Shown here piece after piece: positions 61,062 to 64,000 of a stretch of 64,000 nt of DNA; positions within the stretch are counted from its first letter, which is position 1, and the number at the start of each line of letters is the position of its first letter. The notes beneath the pieces were generated by a model. That model worked only from the letters and a program-made list of their open reading frames with translations. It was not told the origin of the DNA and did not search any database. Both the position numbers and the translations under genes were made by a program. This DNA comes from an uncultured bacterium. Lineage in GTDB: Bacteria; Bacillota; Clostridia; Christensenellales; QALW01. The DNA lies in contig CAJMLN010000004.1 of NCBI GenBank assembly GCA_905214315.1, forward strand, positions 15,761 to 79,760, given 5' to 3'.

Positions 61062-61090
61062 TTGACAACCGTATTTCCTCATGTTAGTAT
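61062..61090 (+). promoter_or_regulatory. Promoter of the AT-rich secreted-protein cassette
   Basis: TTGACA (61062-61067), 17 nt and TAGTAT (61085-61090). The ATG at 61175 is 85 nt downstream, leaving a leader of about 75 nt. Confidence 0.72.
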
Positions 61091-61174
61091 AGATATGGAA
61101 TATTTTTCAAGTTATAGTATGAAAAAAGGTTTCTTGTATAGATCCTTAAAAATACTATAAATGTAGGAAATTGT

Positions 61175-63493
61175 ATGAGAAAAAAGAAATGGCTAAATGT
61201 CCTGGTGGTATGTACAATTTTTTTGGGCGTATTGCAGGGCGTGGTGTTTGCGGAGGAAATTGAGCCGAATATTGTGGCACATTATACGTTTGATTCGGGA
61301 AAAGAAGGCTGGACGGTTTTTGGAGCATCTGATTCCGAGATGACCAGAGAGCCGTATTCAGGGAATAGCAGAGATTATTATCTGGCAATCAATAATCATT
61401 GTGATTCCTGGGTCTCGCCGATGATTAATCTTTATTCTTTGATTAAAGAAAACGGACCGGGAACCTATACGGCGCATGCAAGCGTGCGTACCAGCAGCGA
61501 TAAAGCGAATCTTGAAGTGCGCATGATTATGCGCTCGTACAAAGGATATTCCTTTATAACAAATATTAATGGGAATTTTCATGCCGGTATAGGAACGCCG
61601 ACGCAGATATATCAGAATGAGTGGACGGATCTTTCCGGTTCGTTTAAGGTTTTGCCGGAGGATATTCAGAATGAAACCGGATATTTTTTTCTTTGTTTTG
61701 ATTATTTAGAGGATGGCTGGGGCAGTCAATTCTGTGTGGATGAAGTTATTATCTGTAAGCTGAACGATACGGATATAACCAATGGCAGCTTTAGTTATGA
61801 TACAATCGGCTGGCGGAACTGGGGCGGATACGGAACGCTGTATCGGGCGTATGTAAGAGAAGCTGATGACAGTATTTTTTCAATGGGGTATTATTTAAAA
61901 TCTTCAGTTTACGGATCCATTGCCTGTAATGTAGATCAGATACTTTCCTATTATGGCGCTACTGAATATGAGGTTAATTTTGATTTGTATCTAACGCAGG
62001 AAGCACATGCATACTTGAGTAAAATGGTATTTTATTTATCTACGAATGACGGACAGTCTAATGTGTTTATAGGGCAAAGAAGTAATGCCAGCCTGACGGG
62101 AGATGGGAGAACCCATGTTACGCTTACCGTAGATACTACAGATTTAGCGCCGGAAAGCAGTCAAACAATCTATAATTTCTTTTCGCCGCACAGCAACCAG
62201 GTGTTTTTCCGTATGGAATATCAGCCTAAGTTCAGTACGGGGATTATAGCGGATGAGGAATATGGTATTTCCAATGTGAGCTTCCGGCCGAAAAATTCGG
62301 CAAGCTTTGTACCGTCGCAGTATACGGTGATAACAAACAGCTTTTTGGAAATTACGCCGGGGGAATCCTTTCAGTTAAATGCAACGGTATATCCTGCAAA
62401 CAGTACCTATCAGCATGTAACATGGCATAGCAGTGATACTTATTATTTAACAGTAGACAGCACAGGAAGGATTACGGCAGCGATGTATCCCGGAGCCGGA
62501 GAACAAACGGTAACGATAACCGCGCGGGCAGGCGACGGTCTTAGCCAAACAACATGTACGGTAACGATAAAAGACCTTCAGTTTAAGTATTTAAAGGAAA
62601 AATTCGGATTTGATACGCGGGTATGCAATATTCTTGAAGATATTCAGAATGCGTTAAAAATCAAATATTCCACGGATTTAGCACATGCGGATTATATGTA
62701 TAATAGAATAGTAGGGGGATTTGATTATTTGGGGTGGGATTGGAATTTAGCCGCGGGTAATCCATATTCCGGAACGGATGAAGAACGTTATATTACGGAA
62801 GAACTGGGAATTTCATCAGCGGATTATAAATATGTGCGGTATCATGTGCGGCTGCAGCATACGCTAACATCGGATCCTATAAAATGGAATTTGGAAGCAA
62901 TAAAAGAAAGAGCTAAAAATGACCCTACGGATTATAATAATTGCATCACTAAATATAGAGCCGCTATAAATTCGAACGCAACGGAGCAGGAGTTTGAACT
63001 TGCCTGGGAAGAAATTTACAATCGATATTATAATAAGGGGGATTTTTCACATCAATCCTACACAACTTCCGCTTTGCTATATGATGGCGTGGTAGATGAA
63101 GACCGAAAAGATTTGGCCGGATGGTTAGGGGATGTAGCTTTGCCTGATGATGGAATTCCTTCCTTTGGCGCTGATGATTATTATGCGGACTTGGATTCAG
63201 AAAATATCGTATATTTTATGAATTTAAATGATTGGAGTTATAATCGAGCTTTTAAAGATTACTATGCAAAGGTAGGTTCTGTTTATACGCGTGCCGAAAT
63301 ATTTTTACGGCATACCAATATAAGTACGGTTAAAAGAAAAGCGGCGAATATAATTTCGGTTACGCAGGAGACAATAGAGCATGCCCTTGAAAATGACGAA
63401 AAGCGCGTTATAGCATGCTATAACCTAATTACAAATTTAAGAAATAATAATAATGAATTTGTTGATGAGTATAGAAGGGCTATAGAAAATTGA
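61175..63493 (+). CDS. Secreted protein with Ig-like (Big_2) domain and unknown C-terminal domain
   Basis: A 772-residue protein with a signal peptide (cleaved near VFA, residue 26). Residues 30-195 and 200-375 are two jelly-roll-like beta domains. Residues of about 385-470 form a bacterial Ig-like Big_2 domain (PGESFQLNATVYP, VTWHSSD, LTVDSTGRITA, TVTITARAG). The C-terminal 300 residues are a helical domain I cannot name; it has FSHQSYTTSALLYDG, DLAGWLGDVA and SFGADDYYADLD, with possible metal-binding His/Asp. No anchor is visible. The gene is AT-richer than the rest of the window and overlaps the next gene by 4 nt. Confidence 0.75.
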   Translation: MRKKKWLNVLVVCTIFLGVLQGVVFAEEIEPNIVAHYTFDSGKEGWTVFGASDSEMTREPYSGNSRDYYLAINNHCDSWVSPMINLYSLIKENGPGTYTAHASVRTSSDKANLEVRMIMRSYKGYSFITNINGNFHAGIGTPTQIYQNEWTDLSGSFKVLPEDIQNETGYFFLCFDYLEDGWGSQFCVDEVIICKLNDTDITNGSFSYDTIGWRNWGGYGTLYRAYVREADDSIFSMGYYLKSSVYGSIACNVDQILSYYGATEYEVNFDLYLTQEAHAYLSKMVFYLSTNDGQSNVFIGQRSNASLTGDGRTHVTLTVDTTDLAPESSQTIYNFFSPHSNQVFFRMEYQPKFSTGIIADEEYGISNVSFRPKNSASFVPSQYTVITNSFLEITPGESFQLNATVYPANSTYQHVTWHSSDTYYLTVDSTGRITAAMYPGAGEQTVTITARAGDGLSQTTCTVTIKDLQFKYLKEKFGFDTRVCNILEDIQNALKIKYSTDLAHADYMYNRIVGGFDYLGWDWNLAAGNPYSGTDEERYITEELGISSADYKYVRYHVRLQHTLTSDPIKWNLEAIKERAKNDPTDYNNCITKYRAAINSNATEQEFELAWEEIYNRYYNKGDFSHQSYTTSALLYDGVVDEDRKDLAGWLGDVALPDDGIPSFGADDYYADLDSENIVYFMNLNDWSYNRAFKDYYAKVGSVYTRAEIFLRHTNISTVKRKAANIISVTQETIEHALENDEKRVIACYNLITNLRNNNNEFVDEYRRAIEN

Positions 63494-64000
63494 GTAAATT
63501 AAAAAAAATATTAAAATTTGTTTTAATAATTTTACTAACAATTATCTGTATATTCTCCGTTATAAAGAGTGCTTTTATCATACCGATTCACAACGTTTTT
63601 GATGAAATGTATTATTCGGGATTGGGGGAAGCTTCGGATGGAATGTTTCTTCAGTGGGGAATGTTTGTAACGGGATGTTCATATCAACTGAAACAATTTG
63701 AATCTTCAAATCTTAGTTTTTATGATACTTATTTAGAAGAACAGGCTGAATTTGAAGATTTTAAGCAATTTTCAAAGAGATATAAAAAAAGTGAATTAAA
63801 TGAAGGAGAGAATCTATTAGAGAGAATATTTTTCGATAAAAAAATAATATACTATGGTTTTTCTTTAAGCGGAAATCATTCTGTTAATGAAAAATTTCAA
63901 CCTTACACAGTATGGCGCTGTTATTACTATGTTGATAAAAATATTATGTATATAAACGGCCCTACGCTCTATTTTTCAAAGGGGGGAGAACTTCTTAGCA
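63490..64000 (+). CDS. Single-pass membrane protein, partial at the window end
   Basis: An open frame from TTG 63490 (overlapping the upstream stop by 4 nt as TTGA) runs beyond the window edge. The first 30 residues form a basic start and a hydrophobic helix (KFVLIILLTIICIFSVI); the rest is an extracytoplasmic part with several aromatic residues and no motif I know. It is strongly AT-rich, like its upstream neighbour, and probably translationally coupled to it. A partner, anchor or immunity role for the secreted protein is possible but unsupported beyond the layout. Confidence 0.65.
   Translation, partial: MSKLKKILKFVLIILLTIICIFSVIKSAFIIPIHNVFDEMYYSGLGEASDGMFLQWGMFVTGCSYQLKQFESSNLSFYDTYLEEQAEFEDFKQFSKRYKKSELNEGENLLERIFFDKKIIYYGFSLSGNHSVNEKFQPYTVWRCYYYVDKNIMYINGPTLYFSKGGELLS

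Noticed and set aside
1..64000. CRISPR arrays, rRNA or tRNA genes
   Set aside because: Reading both strands showed no regularly spaced direct repeats, no rRNA-like stretches and no convincing tRNA cloverleaf with a TTCGA-type loop; a covariance search could still reveal a tRNA.

Overview
The window looks like chromosome from a spore-forming, anaerobic Firmicute of the class Clostridia, probably a gut glycan degrader. Evidence for this: a spoIIE gene behind a Spo0A-type promoter; a CIRCE-controlled hrcA-grpE-dnaK-dnaJ operon; a miaB-mutS-mutL-miaA run in the order common in Clostridia; an oxygen-sensitive glycyl radical enzyme; a long clostridial-type PRPP synthetase; and strong AGGAGG-type ribosome binding sites. 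Most genes are moderately GC-rich. The genes after about 61.1 kb are clearly AT-richer. No rRNA, tRNA or CRISPR array was recognised.

Layout. 1-5.3 kb (+): end of a citrate/isopropylmalate-synthase-family gene, a small P-loop protein, thrC, trpS and a SGNH esterase lipoprotein. 5.3-7.9 kb (-): HD hydrolase, OmpR-type response regulator, aminotransferase. 8.0-9.3 kb: an ECF-like sigma factor coupled to a membrane protein. 9.3-12.7 kb: a probable acquired redox island made of a TnpV transposon remnant, a MarR regulator behind a consensus promoter, a frameshifted flavoprotein, two flavodoxins and a DUF4405 membrane cytochrome. 12.7-13.6 kb: a gene-poor stretch. 13.6-26.5 kb (+): a diacylglycerol glycosyltransferase, then the operon miaB-mutS-mutL-miaA-PLP lyase-DUF1015-lysC-permuted papain-like protein.

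26.7-39.7 kb (-): the most unusual part. One apparent nine-gene operon, reading from 39.7 kb down to 26.75 kb, encodes four Gfo/Idh/MocA oxidoreductases, a secreted two-repeat surface protein interrupted by an in-frame stop, a secreted and a cytosolic GH99/WbsX-like protein, and a glycyl radical enzyme with its radical-SAM activase. A divergent AraC regulator sits at its promoter. I read it as a glycan-utilisation locus in which oligosaccharides are cut outside and inside the cell, sugars are oxidised or epimerised by the Gfo/Idh enzymes, and a radical enzyme of unassigned reaction finishes the pathway.

41-54.6 kb: a CNNM/CorC transporter behind a long structured leader, YhaM nuclease, spoIIE, prs, the heat-shock operon and an EndoAI/MazF toxin-antitoxin pair. 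54.9-61 kb: a DUF5060/DUF4038 (apiosidase-like) lipoprotein, a ThuA protein, a membrane-anchored protein and an altronate-oxidoreductase homologue lacking expected catalytic residues. 61.1-64 kb: an AT-rich two-gene cassette (a secreted protein with an Ig-like domain and an unknown C-terminal domain, plus a membrane protein cut by the window end).
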